Assembly: GCF_036967205.1 (NCBI RefSeq)
Contig: NZ_CP146022.1
Coordinates: 2,728,001 to 2,792,000, forward strand
From: Streptomyces sp. Q6
GTDB taxonomy: Bacteria > Actinomycetota > Actinomycetes > Streptomycetales > Streptomycetaceae
Length of the DNA stretch: 64,000 bases
Reading direction: 5' to 3'
Shown here: positions 27,919 to 36,111 of the stretch, in pieces
Numbering within the stretch: position 1 is the first letter of the stretch
Layout: each line of letters starts with the position of its first letter
Translations under genes and position numbers: made by a program
The notes under the pieces: model-generated
Databases searched by the model: none
What the model saw: the letters and a program-made list of their open reading frames with translations, nothing else
What the model was told of the DNA's origin: nothing

Positions 27919-28737
27919 TCAGGCGGACGCCAGGTGTCGTGCGGCGCTCTCGGGGGCGGTCGTCAGGGCGGTGTCGTAGCGGTGCAGGACGAGCCGGGCG
28001 AGGGCCGGGTGGGTGCCGAGCGGGGCGGCGACGATGCCGGGGGCCGCTTCGGCCGACTCGGTGGCGAACCGGCCCGGCGCCGTGAAGTACGAGGCGAGCG
28101 CCACGCGGTGGCGGCCGCGGGCGGCGAGGACGCGGACCGCGGTGGCGACGTCCGGACCGGCGGCGGAGGCGTAGGCGGGGACGACCGGGACGCCGAGGCG
28201 GCGGGCGAGCAGCGCGGCGGTGCGGTGGGTGTCGACGGCGGCTTCCGGGTCGCGCGATCCGGAGGCGGCGAGGATGACGCCGGTGTGGCGGCGGGCTCGC
28301 TCGGACAGGTGTGCGGGCCAGCCCGCCTCGGTCAGGCGGTCGTGCAGCGCGTCGACGAGCAGGGGGTGCGGGCCGAGCGGGGCGGCGACGCGGGTGAGCA
28401 GGTGCTCGGCGGCGGCCGCGGCCCGCGGGATGTCCTGCTTGACGTGGTAGCCGCGGGACAGCAGCAGCGGTACGAGGACGGCGCGGCCCGCGGGGAGTTC
28501 GGCGAGGGTGTCGCTCAGCAGGGGATCGTTCAGCTCGATGTGTCCGAGGCGGACGGTCAGCCCGGGGCGCTCTTCACGTATCCGCTCGATGAGCGCGGTG
28601 ACGGTGGCGAGGGCGCGCGGGTCGCGGCTGCCGTGCGCCACGAGGACCAGGGCGGGCGGGCGCGGGCGGCCCCGCAGGGAGCTCGGGGAGCGCGGGGACA
28701 TGTGGCTGAGCTGGGCGCCGAGCTGGGTGCTGATCAT
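27919..28737 (-). CDS. Sirohydrochlorin chelatase / CbiX-type protein
   Basis: 272 aa from ATG 28737; the frame stays open upstream to 29091 through a 15-base tandem repeat, so the start is uncertain. Two chelatase-like halves are visible: [14 protein letters not shown] (His catalytic) with [18 protein letters not shown], and a second half with [18 protein letters not shown] and [14 protein letters not shown]. The enzyme inserts Fe2+ or Co2+ into sirohydrochlorin. Siroheme is the cofactor of the nitrite reductase encoded at 37373, so it probably supplies that enzyme. Confidence 0.85.
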   Translation of the reverse strand: MISTQLGAQLSHMSPRSPSSLRGRPRPPALVLVAHGSRDPRALATVTALIERIREERPGLTVRLGHIELNDPLLSDTLAELPAGRAVLVPLLLSRGYHVKQDIPRAAAAAEHLLTRVAAPLGPHPLLVDALHDRLTEAGWPAHLSERARRHTGVILAASGSRDPEAAVDTHRTAALLARRLGVPVVPAYASAAGPDVATAVRVLAARGRHRVALASYFTAPGRFATESAEAAPGIVAAPLGTHPALARLVLHRYDTALTTAPESAARHLASA

Positions 28738-28780
28738 GCTGAGAATTCCCGCCGTGCTGTCTAGGTGGTCCGTCCGGGGG

Positions 28781-28870
28781 TCCGTCGTGCTCCGGTCCGT
28801 CGTGCTCCGGTCCGTCGTGCTCCGGTCCGTCGTGCTCCGGTCCGTCGTGCTCCGGTTCGTCGTGCCGTGG
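28781..28870. repeat. 15-bp tandem repeat, five perfect copies plus one degenerate
   Basis: The unit TCCGTCGTGCTCCGG repeats perfectly from 28781 to 28855; a sixth copy with changes covers 28856-28870. Being 15 bases, it stays in frame and would encode a repeated Ser-Thr-Thr-Asp-Arg unit if the chelatase gene started further upstream. It lies in the divergent region between the chelatase and SanA-like genes (28738-29114), in which no other gene was found. Confidence 0.95.
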
Positions 28871-29114
28871 TTCATCGTGGCGTGGTGCGTCGTGCGGGGC
28901 TGGATGGTGCCGTACGACTCGTCCGTCATGGAGCGATCCTGCCGGGCGGTGGTTGCCGGGCTGTTGCGGGGCGGTGACGGGTCCGGTTGCGGGGGCTTCA
29001 CGGTCGGGGTGGGCGTGAGGTGAGCCCGGGGAACGTGAACCGTCCGGGCCCGCGGGACGTCTCCATGAACCACAGGCCGCACCACGAGCACGTCGTCCGA
29101 CCAGGGGGTCCTTC

Positions 29115-29816
29115 ATGCGTCTGTCCGCGTCCGCCCTTCCACGGCCGCGTCTGCCCCGCCTGCCCCGTACCCGCGCCGGGCAGCGGCGGGCGGTGCAGGC
29201 GCTGATGGGGCTGTGCGTGCTGGCGCTGCTGCCGGCGACGTGGCTGTTCGTGTCGACCGGGGACCGGCTGCGGTCGGTCGCGGACGTGCCGCGCACGGAC
29301 GTGGCGGTGGTGTTCGGCGCGGGGCTGTGGGACGGGAAGCCGTCCCCGTACCTGGCCCACCGGCTCGACGCGGCGGCCGAGCTGTACCGGGACGGGCGGA
29401 TCCGGGTGGTCCTCGTCACCGGGGACAACAGCCGCACGGAGTACGACGAGCCGAGCGCGATGCGGGCGTATCTGGCCCGGCGCGGGGTGCCGGAGCGGGC
29501 GGTGGTGAACGACTACGCGGGGTTCGACACCTGGGACTCGTGCGTCCGCGCGAAGAAGATCTTCGGGGTCGACCGGGCGGTGCTGATCAGCCAGGGCTTC
29601 CACATCCGGCGGGCGGTCGCGCTCTGCGAGGCGGCGGGCGTCGCGTCGTACGGCGTCGGGGTCGCCGAGCCGCACGACGTGACGTGGTACGGGGGTGGGG
29701 CGCGGGAGGTCTTCGCGGCGGGGAAGGCGGCGGTGGACGCGGTGGTGCGGCCCGCTCCGCGGTTCTTGGGGGGCCGGGAGGACGGGGTGCGGCGGGCCTT
29801 GAGTGCGGGGCGCTGA
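29115..29816 (+). CDS. SanA/YdcF-like (DUF218) membrane protein
   Basis: 233 aa. One N-terminal membrane helix (about residues 28-48, LMGLCVLALLPATWLFV) follows an Arg-rich leader. The DUF218 domain shows VAVVFGAGLWDGKPSPYLAHRLDAA, VLVTGDNSRTEYDEP and FDTWDSCVRAKKIFGV. SanA in Escherichia coli affects envelope permeability and vancomycin sensitivity; biochemical function is unknown. AGGGGG lies about 6 bases before ATG 29115. Confidence 0.85.
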   Translation: MRLSASALPRPRLPRLPRTRAGQRRAVQALMGLCVLALLPATWLFVSTGDRLRSVADVPRTDVAVVFGAGLWDGKPSPYLAHRLDAAAELYRDGRIRVVLVTGDNSRTEYDEPSAMRAYLARRGVPERAVVNDYAGFDTWDSCVRAKKIFGVDRAVLISQGFHIRRAVALCEAAGVASYGVGVAEPHDVTWYGGGAREVFAAGKAAVDAVVRPAPRFLGGREDGVRRALSAGR

Positions 29817-29841
29817 CCGTGAGGGCTCGTTGCCGGGTGCG

Positions 29842-29880
29842 GCGCCGTCGTGGCCGGTCGCGCGGTTCCCCGCGCCCCTG
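29842..29880 (+). repeat. Dispersed Streptomyces-type intergenic repeat, copy 1
   Basis: GCGCCGTCGTGGCCGGTCGC followed by GCGGTTCCCCGCGCCCCT. A second partial copy is at 52285. It sits between the SanA-like and nitrate reductase genes. The rest of 29817-30043 is GC-rich, with a GGCGGCGGCTTCGCCGC hairpin and no convincing gene. Confidence 0.7.
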
Positions 29881-30043
29881 AGGCGGCGGCTTCGCCGCGC
29901 CTCCTCTGAAGGCGAGCGGCCCCCTCCGGCCCGCACCCGGCGACAAACCTCACCACGCCCCCACCTCCGCCGGGAGGCCCCCGTACCGGTGGCGTAACCG
30001 GGTGCGTGAGCGGGCGCAACACGCGCGGCGCACCCTCGACGCC

Positions 30044-32269
30044 ATGCACTCCACGTCGACGCCCACCCATTGTCCGTACTGCGCTCTGCAGTGCGGGATG
30101 AACGTGCTGTCCGGCCCCGGCGCCCCACAGGTCGAGGGCCGCGCGGACTTCCCGGTCAACCAGGGTGCGCTGTGCGGCAAGGGGCAGAGCGCCGCCGCCG
30201 TGCTCTCCTCGCGGGTCCGTCTCACCGAGCCGCTGGTCCGCAGCCCCGCCACCGGACGGCTCGAACCGGCCACCTGGGAGGCGGCCCTCGACGCGGTCGC
30301 CGAGGGCCTGTCCCGTACGCGTACGGCGCATGGCCCGGACGCGTGCGGGGTCTTCGGGGGCGGCGGCCTCACCAACGAGAAGGCCTACGCGCTGGGGAAG
30401 TTCGCGCGGATCGCGCTCGGCACCTCCCAGATCGACTACAACGGGCGTTTCTGCATGTCGTCGGCAGCCGCCGCGAACCAGAAGGCGTTCGGCCTCGACC
30501 GCGGTCTGCCGTTCCCGCTGGAGGACATCCCGCGCACGGACTGCGTCATCCTCGTCGGGTCGAACCTGGCCGAGACGATGCCGCCCGCCCTGCGCTACCT
30601 CACCGAACTCAAGGCGCGCGACGGCAAGTTGATCGTCATCGACCCGCGCCGCACCCGCACCGCCGACCAGGCCGACCTGCACCTCGCGCCGCGCCCCGGC
30701 ACCGACCTGGCCCTCGCGCTCGGCATGCTGCACCTGGTCGTCGCGGAGGGCCGGGTCGACGAGGCGTACGTCCGTGAGCGCACACAGGGCTGGGCGCAGA
30801 CGCGGGCGGCGGCGATGGCGCACTGGCCGGAGTACGTGGAGCGGGTCACGGGGGTGCCGCTCCCCCGACTCCGTGCCGCCGTGCGGATGTTCACCGACGC
30901 CGAGCACGCCATGATCCTCACCGCGCGCGGCCCCGAGCAGCAGTCCAAGGGCACGGACACGGTCGGCGCGTGGATCAACCTGGCCCTCGCGACCGGCCGC
31001 CCCGGCCGTCCGCTGTCCGGGTACGGCTGCCTCACCGGCCAGGGCAACGGGCAGGGCGGGCGCGAACACGGCCAGAAGGCCGACCAGTTGCCCGGTTACC
31101 GCAAGCTGACGGACCCGGCGGCCCGCGCCCATGTCGCGGAGGTCTGGGGCGTGGACCCCGACGCGCTGCCCGGTCCGGGACGTTCGGCGTACGAGCTTCT
31201 CGACGCGCTCGGGCAGGACGTGCGGGCGCTGCTCCTCATGGGCTCGAACCCGGTGGTGTCGGCTCCCCGGGCCGCGCACATCGAGGGCCGGATCCGCTCC
31301 CTGGACTTCCTCGCCGTGGCCGACGTCGTCCTGTCCGAGACGGCCGAACTCGCCGACGTGGTCCTCCCCGTAGCCCAGTGGGCGGAGGAGACCGGCACCA
31401 CCACGAGCCTGGAAGGGCGTGTGCTGCTGCGCCGCCGGGCCCTCACCCCGCCGGACGGCGTGCGCACGGATCTCCAGATCCTGCACGAGCTGGCGGCCCG
31501 GCTGTCCGCCGACAGCCTGGAGAAGAAGTTCCCGACGGACCCGGCGGAGGTCTTCGACGAGCTGCGGCGCGCGTCCGCGGGCGGCCCCGCCGACTACTCG
31601 GGGATCACGTACGAGCGTCTCGCGGCCGGCGACGCGGTCTTCTGGCCGTGCCCGGCGGACGCGGAGCACGACACCCGGGGCACGGGAGACAACGGGAGCA
31701 CCGAGAGCACTCAGAGCGCTGAGAGCACTGAGAGCACCAGCGACACCGAAGGCACCGCGAGCACCAGTGACACTGAAGGCACCGCGAGCACCACACACAC
31801 CGGAAACACCACCGGCACCCCCCGCCTCTTCCTCGACCGTTTCGCGACCCCCGACGGCCGGGCCGTCTTCGTCCCCGTGACGCACCGCCCCGCCGCCGAG
31901 GAGCCGGACGCGGAGTACCCCGTGCACCTCACGACGGGCCGGGTCGTCGCCCAGTACCAGTCCGGCGCGCAGACCCGCCGCGTCCCCGAACTCAACAAGG
32001 CGGCCCCGGGGCCGTTCGTGGAGCTGCACCCGCGGCTCGCGACCCGCCTGGGCATCGCCGAGGGCGACGACGTGGCGGTGGTGTCCCGGCGCGGCCGGGC
32101 GGTGGCCCCGGCACGGCTGACGGCGACGATCCGCCCGGACACCGTCTTCATGCCGTTCCACTGGCCGGGCGCGGGCCGCGCCAACACCCTGACGAACCCG
32201 GCGCTCGACCCGACGTCACGGATGCCCGAGTTCAAGGTGTGCGCGGTGCGTCTGGAGCGGCCCGCGTGA
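30044..32269 (+). CDS. nasA: Assimilatory nitrate reductase catalytic subunit (molybdopterin oxidoreductase)
   Basis: 741 aa from ATG 30044; a start at 30002 would add unconserved residues. The N-terminal 4Fe-4S site is CPYCALQCGM plus CGKGQSAA. The molybdopterin guanine dinucleotide domains follow (GRFCMSSAAAANQKAFGLDRG, VILVGSNLAETMP, IDPRRTRTADQAD, GYGCLTGQGNGQGGREHGQK). The C-terminal dinucleotide-binding barrel has VHLTTGRVVAQYQSGAQTRR. It reduces nitrate to nitrite in the cytoplasm. Unusually, about 50 residues around 555-605 are a Ser/Thr/Glu/Gly repeat tract. The end overlaps the convergent EEP gene by 38 bases. Confidence 0.9.
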   Translation: MHSTSTPTHCPYCALQCGMNVLSGPGAPQVEGRADFPVNQGALCGKGQSAAAVLSSRVRLTEPLVRSPATGRLEPATWEAALDAVAEGLSRTRTAHGPDACGVFGGGGLTNEKAYALGKFARIALGTSQIDYNGRFCMSSAAAANQKAFGLDRGLPFPLEDIPRTDCVILVGSNLAETMPPALRYLTELKARDGKLIVIDPRRTRTADQADLHLAPRPGTDLALALGMLHLVVAEGRVDEAYVRERTQGWAQTRAAAMAHWPEYVERVTGVPLPRLRAAVRMFTDAEHAMILTARGPEQQSKGTDTVGAWINLALATGRPGRPLSGYGCLTGQGNGQGGREHGQKADQLPGYRKLTDPAARAHVAEVWGVDPDALPGPGRSAYELLDALGQDVRALLLMGSNPVVSAPRAAHIEGRIRSLDFLAVADVVLSETAELADVVLPVAQWAEETGTTTSLEGRVLLRRRALTPPDGVRTDLQILHELAARLSADSLEKKFPTDPAEVFDELRRASAGGPADYSGITYERLAAGDAVFWPCPADAEHDTRGTGDNGSTESTQSAESTESTSDTEGTASTSDTEGTASTTHTGNTTGTPRLFLDRFATPDGRAVFVPVTHRPAAEEPDAEYPVHLTTGRVVAQYQSGAQTRRVPELNKAAPGPFVELHPRLATRLGIAEGDDVAVVSRRGRAVAPARLTATIRPDTVFMPFHWPGAGRANTLTNPALDPTSRMPEFKVCAVRLERPA
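31690..31800 (+). repeat. Low-complexity Ser/Thr/Glu repeat tract inside the nitrate reductase gene
   Basis: Degenerate AGAGCACYGAG-type units give STESTQSAESTEST. Two copies of a 27-base unit follow (AGCGACACCGAAGGCACCGC then GAGCACC, the second copy with synonymous changes). The segment uses A-ending and T-ending codons much more than its neighbours. Confidence 0.85.
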
Positions 32270-33101
32270 CGATCCGCACGTCGGACTGGAACAGGTGGTG
32301 GTCCGAGTACGGGCTCGGCCGCACCCGGTGCGCGACCGCGGTGACGCCGCGCAGGAACACGTAGTCGAACTTGCTCTGCCAGTCGGTGGTCGGCGCGCAG
32401 TCGCCCTCGAACACGGCCCGGCAGGCGGGGTCCGACTCCGTGGCCAGGGCCTGGACGGGGCCGAGTTCGGGCGCGTACGGCACGGCGTTGAAGTCGCCGA
32501 TGACGATCACGCGGTCGTGCCGGGCGATCTCCCGCGCGAGGACGCGGGCCTGCCGGGCCCGCACCGGCTCCTGGCGCCGTTCGGCGAGGTGGGTGTCGAT
32601 GACGCGGACGCGCCGCCCGTCCACCGTGGTGGTGACGGACAGGTAGCCGCGGTCCTCGGAACCGCCGTCGGGGTACTCGACGTTCGCGCGGTCGCTGATC
32701 GGCGCCGCCGACAGGATCGCCTGCCCGTAGCCTCCCGGGCGCCACGGCAGTCCGCCGCAGCGGCCCCAGCTCGTCAGCACCGGCCCGTACGCGACCTGGT
32801 ACGTCAGGCCGTAGAGGCCCGCGAGGAGGCGCCGGATCTCCTCGACGTCCCGCACGCACGCCTCCTGGAGGCCGATGACCTGGGGCGCGTATGTGGCGAT
32901 CTCCGCCGCCCTGCCGAGGTTCTGGCTCCTGCCGCAGGGGTTGCAGATGTTCCACGTCATGACGCGGTTCGGTACGACGTCCTTGGCGGCGTCGACCGGC
33001 AGCGGCTTGGCGACGAGGACGCCGCCCGGGGCGCTGGGGCCGATGAGCGCGAGGCAGAGCACGGCCACGGCACCCGACAGCAGGAACCGGCGCAGGGTCA
33101 C
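32232..33101 (-). CDS. Secreted endonuclease/exonuclease/phosphatase (EEP) family protein
   Basis: 289 aa from GTG 33101, which overlaps the cutA stop (GTGA). A membrane or signal segment (LLSGAVAVLCLALIGPSAP) precedes the EEP fold. Metal and catalytic residues are visible in VMTWNICN, IGLQEAC, VIDTHLAERR, VIGDFNAVPYAPE and SDHHLF. It could be a nuclease, phosphatase or sphingomyelinase-like enzyme; the sequence does not decide. Four Cys residues fit an extracellular location. Confidence 0.85.
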   Translation of the reverse strand: MTLRRFLLSGAVAVLCLALIGPSAPGGVLVAKPLPVDAAKDVVPNRVMTWNICNPCGRSQNLGRAAEIATYAPQVIGLQEACVRDVEEIRRLLAGLYGLTYQVAYGPVLTSWGRCGGLPWRPGGYGQAILSAAPISDRANVEYPDGGSEDRGYLSVTTTVDGRRVRVIDTHLAERRQEPVRARQARVLAREIARHDRVIVIGDFNAVPYAPELGPVQALATESDPACRAVFEGDCAPTTDWQSKFDYVFLRGVTAVAHRVRPSPYSDHHLFQSDVRIVTRAAPDAPRTP

Positions 33102-33514
33102 GCGGGGGACGTCTCGTCGTGGACCCACGCCAGGTAGCCGGCGCCGCCGCGCACCACGGGCAGGGCGACGATCTCCGGCGTCTCGTAGTCGTGGCGCTCC
33201 GTCAGCCAGCCCTCCAGTTCGGCGTACCGGGCCTCCGTGGTCTTCAGGAGCACCTGCCATTCCTGCGCCGACTCGACATCGCCCTCCCACCGGTAGACGG
33301 AGGTGACCGGTCCGCCGATCTGGACGCAGGCGGCGAGCCGGGCGGCGACGGCGTCGCGCGCCAGGGCGTCCGCCTTCTCGCGGCTGTCCGTCGTGGTCAG
33401 GACGGCGAGGACACCCGACCCGGCCCGCTCGCTCCGGTCGGCCTGATCGTTCAGGTCGCCCTGCTCGGTCCGGTCGGTCCGCTCTGTCCGTTGAGGCTTC
33501 TGCACGCCTCCCAT
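33098..33514 (-). CDS. cutA: CutA1-like divalent cation tolerance protein
   Basis: 138 aa. The core LAVLTTTDSREKADALARDAVAARLAACVQI in overlapping pieces, VTSVYRWEGDVESAQEWQVLLKT and HDYETPEIVALPV are the CutA trimer signatures. The first 30 residues are an unusual charged tract rich in Arg, Thr, Asp and Gln, encoded by near-repeats, and may be disordered; a later start is possible. CutA was linked to copper tolerance in E. coli, but its general role is unclear. It is translationally coupled to the EEP gene. Confidence 0.88.
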   Translation of the reverse strand: MGGVQKPQRTERTDRTEQGDLNDQADRSERAGSGVLAVLTTTDSREKADALARDAVAARLAACVQIGGPVTSVYRWEGDVESAQEWQVLLKTTEARYAELEGWLTERHDYETPEIVALPVVRGGAGYLAWVHDETSPA

Positions 33515-33821
33515 TGTGACCTTCAGGGCTCCGGCACGGGCGTCCCACGGGAATTCGCGCGGGACCGGACGCGCGGTTCCGCGTACCGCCGGGGGCGCTG
33601 ACGGAGTGTCGGGTCACCCGGTCGCACGCTTCGGCGCGCCCTTCGGGTTCTTTTCGCCGACACGCCGATGACCTGCTGGAATGTTGCCGTCGAGGCGTCA
33701 GGAGTAGGGCGCCACCGGGGTATCTGACGGTGCATCAGCAAGCGTGCGGCGGCGAAGGGGACTTACCTCGTGCTTGGCAGGGCGCACCGGACGCCCGCTC
33801 AGGACACGAAGGAGCAGCTCG

Positions 33822-34340
33822 ATGCGTACAGGCCGACCGCTGACCGTCGCCGCTCTGGCCGTCGCCGCCGCCGGCATCGCGGCCGGCCCGGTCGGCGCCG
33901 CGCAGGGCGGCCTGGAGGTGTACCCGGCGACGGTGTCGCCCGGTGACACCGTGACCGTCGGCACGACCGCGTGCGGCGCGGACGGCACGGCGTCCGGCGA
34001 CGCGTCGGCGGTCGGCGCGGGGGCGTTCACGCTGGCGCCCGGCGCGGACTCCGGCGGCGCCGACGGACGGTTCTCGGTGCCCGTGTCCGCGCAACCGGGA
34101 ACGTACGAGATCGTCGCCCGCTGCTCCCGCGGCACCGAGGTGACCGGCGACCTGATCGTGTCGCTGGCCCAGGCCGGGACGCCGGGGGCGCAGATGCCGA
34201 AAGGCCATGTGAAGACGGGGGTCGGCGGCGCGCTCGGTCCCGACCCCGTGCAGACCGCGGCGGGTGTGGCGGCGCTGGCCGTCGCCGCCGCGGGCGGTAC
34301 CTGGCTCCTGCATCGCCGGGCGAGAGGCGATGGGATCTGA
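33822..34340 (+). CDS. Secreted surface protein with C-terminal membrane anchor, sortase neighbour
   Basis: 172 aa from ATG 33822, preceded by AAGGAG. It has a signal peptide (LTVAALAVAAAGIAAGPVGA, cleaved near residue 30), an Ig-like small domain with two Cys residues (TTACGADG and VARCSRGTE), and a C-terminal helix (AAGVAALAVAAAGGTWLLH) ending in RRARGDGI. A clear LPXTG is absent. The layout, together with the class F sortase 135 bases downstream, suggests a sortase-associated cell-surface protein. The stretch 33515-33821 upstream holds no recognisable gene. Confidence 0.65.
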   Translation: MRTGRPLTVAALAVAAAGIAAGPVGAAQGGLEVYPATVSPGDTVTVGTTACGADGTASGDASAVGAGAFTLAPGADSGGADGRFSVPVSAQPGTYEIVARCSRGTEVTGDLIVSLAQAGTPGAQMPKGHVKTGVGGALGPDPVQTAAGVAALAVAAAGGTWLLHRRARGDGI

Positions 34341-34475
34341 CGGGTCGGCGCGGACCCCCTCCGCCGTTCGCGCACCCGTCCGTCCCCCGGTACCGCCAGT
34401 CCCCTCCTCTCCGGCCGCATCCCCTCGCGGACCGGAGAGGAAGGGGACCCAGTCGTCGAGCCGTCAGGAGCCTGA

Positions 34476-35115
34476 ATGCGACGCGTGCGCGTGCGCCCCG
34501 GGAATCGGGCCAACGCCGTCATAGGAACCGTCACGGCCCTCGCCCTGTGCGCCGGGGCCTGGCTCCTGGCCAGCGGTTCCGAGGGCCACCCGCCGCCCCA
34601 GCCGTCGGCCGCGCAGGCCCGTGCGGGCGGCGGCCACGACACCCCGCCGCGGCCCCGCTCTCCCCTCGCCGCCGGACCGCGTCCGCATCCCGTCGATCCG
34701 GGTGGACGCCCCGCTGATGGGCCTGGGCCTGACCCGGGGCGGCAGCCTCGACGTACCGCCGCCGGAGAAGAAGAACCTCGCGGGCTGGTACGAGGCCGGC
34801 ACCACGCCCGGCGAGACCGGCACGGCCGTGGTGGCGGGCCATGTCGACAACGCCGTCGGCCCCGCCGTCTTCTACGACCTGGGCGCGCTGACCCGCGGCC
34901 GCACCATCGAGATCGACCGCCGCGACGGCTCGGTCGCCGTCTTCACGGTCGACGCGGTCGAGGTCTACGCGGCGAAGGACTTCCCCGACGAGAAGGTCTA
35001 CGGGGCGGCGCGCAGGCCGGAGTTGCGCGTGATCACGTGCGGCGGGCCGTACGCGCGGGGCACGGGGTACCAGGGGAACGTCGTGGTGTTCGCGCATCTG
35101 ACGGGGAGCCGCTGA
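34476..35115 (+). CDS. Class F sortase, with a frame lesion
   Basis: N-terminal part in one frame: ATG 34476, basic start, membrane helix VIGTVTALALCAGAWLLASG and Pro-rich linker. Catalytic part in the next frame: RVRIPSIRVDAPLMGLGL, GTAVVAGHVDN with the catalytic His, LRVITCGGPY with the Cys, and VVVFAHLTG at the end. The switch lies around 34630-34680 and needs one extra base removed or two added. With repair it gives about 212 aa, normal for actinobacterial class F sortases, which attach surface proteins to peptidoglycan. It is probably intact in nature. Confidence 0.8.
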
Positions 35116-35136
35116 GACCGGCTCGTGCCTCGGTGC

Positions 35137-35922
35137 TCACGCCACCCACTGCTCGTACGCCATCTTCAGCACCAGCGCGCACACCACCGTCAGCAGCACG
35201 ACGCGTACGAAACCCGCGCCGCGCTTGAGGGCCGTGCGGGCGCCGATCATGCCGCCCGCGAGGTTGAACACGGCCATCAGCGCGGCCAGTTGCCAGTAGA
35301 CCGTGCCCTTGTAGGCGAACATCGCCAGCGCGCCCGCGTTGGTGCAGCAGTTGACGATCTTGGCGGTGGCGGAGGCCGTGACCAGGTCCAGGTGGAGCAG
35401 CGCGGTGAGGGCGAGGACCAGGAAGGTGCCGGTGCCGGGGCCGATCAGGCCGTCGTAGAAGCCGATGCCGAGGCCGGCGAAGCCGATCGCCGCCCAGACC
35501 CGGCGCGGGGAGACCGGGGTGGCCGACGGGGCCGTGCCGAACGACGGGCGGAAGATCACGAAGGCGCCGACGCCCACCAGGACGACCATGACGATCGGCT
35601 TGAGGACGTCCGTGCTCATCCCGGCCGCGAGGAGGGCGCCGCCCGTCGAGCCGACGAGCGCCGCCACGCCGATCCGGACCGCGAGGCGGACGTCCACCGT
35701 CGCCTTGCGGGTGTACGTGATCGCGGCGCCGGTCGTGCCGACGATGGCGACGGCCTTGTTCGTGCCGAGCGCGTAGGGCCCCGCCGCCGAGGAGGCCGGC
35801 AGGCCGAGCAGCAGCGCGGGGAGCAGGAGCAGGCCGCCGCCGCCCACCACCGCGTCGATCCAGCCCGCCGCGAGCGCGGCGACGCAGAGGACGATGACGG
35901 TGGTGAGCGATATGTCAGGCAT
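35137..35922 (-). CDS. TauE/SafE family (DUF81) anion permease
   Basis: 261 aa with about eight membrane helices. It shows VVGGGGLLLLPALLLGL, GTNKAVAIVGT and GFYDGLIGPGTGTFL, the two repeated GGG/GxGTG family motifs. The family exports sulfite, sulfoacetate or related anions. Its divergent position next to the nitrite reductase operon could mean anion handling linked to assimilation, but that is inference. ATG 35922; convergent with the sortase 21 bases away. Confidence 0.9.
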   Translation of the reverse strand: MPDISLTTVIVLCVAALAAGWIDAVVGGGGLLLLPALLLGLPASSAAGPYALGTNKAVAIVGTTGAAITYTRKATVDVRLAVRIGVAALVGSTGGALLAAGMSTDVLKPIVMVVLVGVGAFVIFRPSFGTAPSATPVSPRRVWAAIGFAGLGIGFYDGLIGPGTGTFLVLALTALLHLDLVTASATAKIVNCCTNAGALAMFAYKGTVYWQLAALMAVFNLAGGMIGARTALKRGAGFVRVVLLTVVCALVLKMAYEQWVA

Positions 35923-36050
35923 GATCGCGACCTTATGGACGCGATACGTGTGCCGTCCATCGATCCGGGGAGAGTTGAGCGTCTTCTGAGCTTGCGCCCG
36001 CGCCCGCCGCAGAGCCCTCACACCCGTCACCCGCCCCCGCTGAGCCCACC

Positions 36051-36088
36051 GTTCCCCCAGGGAAATCATCGGGACGCCACCGGGAAAC
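36051..36088 (+). promoter_or_regulatory. Candidate GlnR box upstream of the nitrite reductase operon
   Basis: Four five-base blocks with exact 6-base spacing: GTTCC, GAAAT, GACGC, GAAAC. This fits the actinobacterial GlnR pattern gTnAC-n6-GaAAc twice. It ends 24 bases before ATG 36112. GlnR is known to activate nitrite reductase genes in Streptomyces under nitrogen limitation. Confidence 0.6.
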
Positions 36089-36111
36089 ACCCACGCCGCA
36101 GGCTTCGGAGC

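Noticed and set aside
29817-30043. GlnR box upstream of the nitrate reductase
   Set aside because: GTAAC and CAACA fragments exist near 29993-30022 but the spacing and GaAAC halves do not fit.
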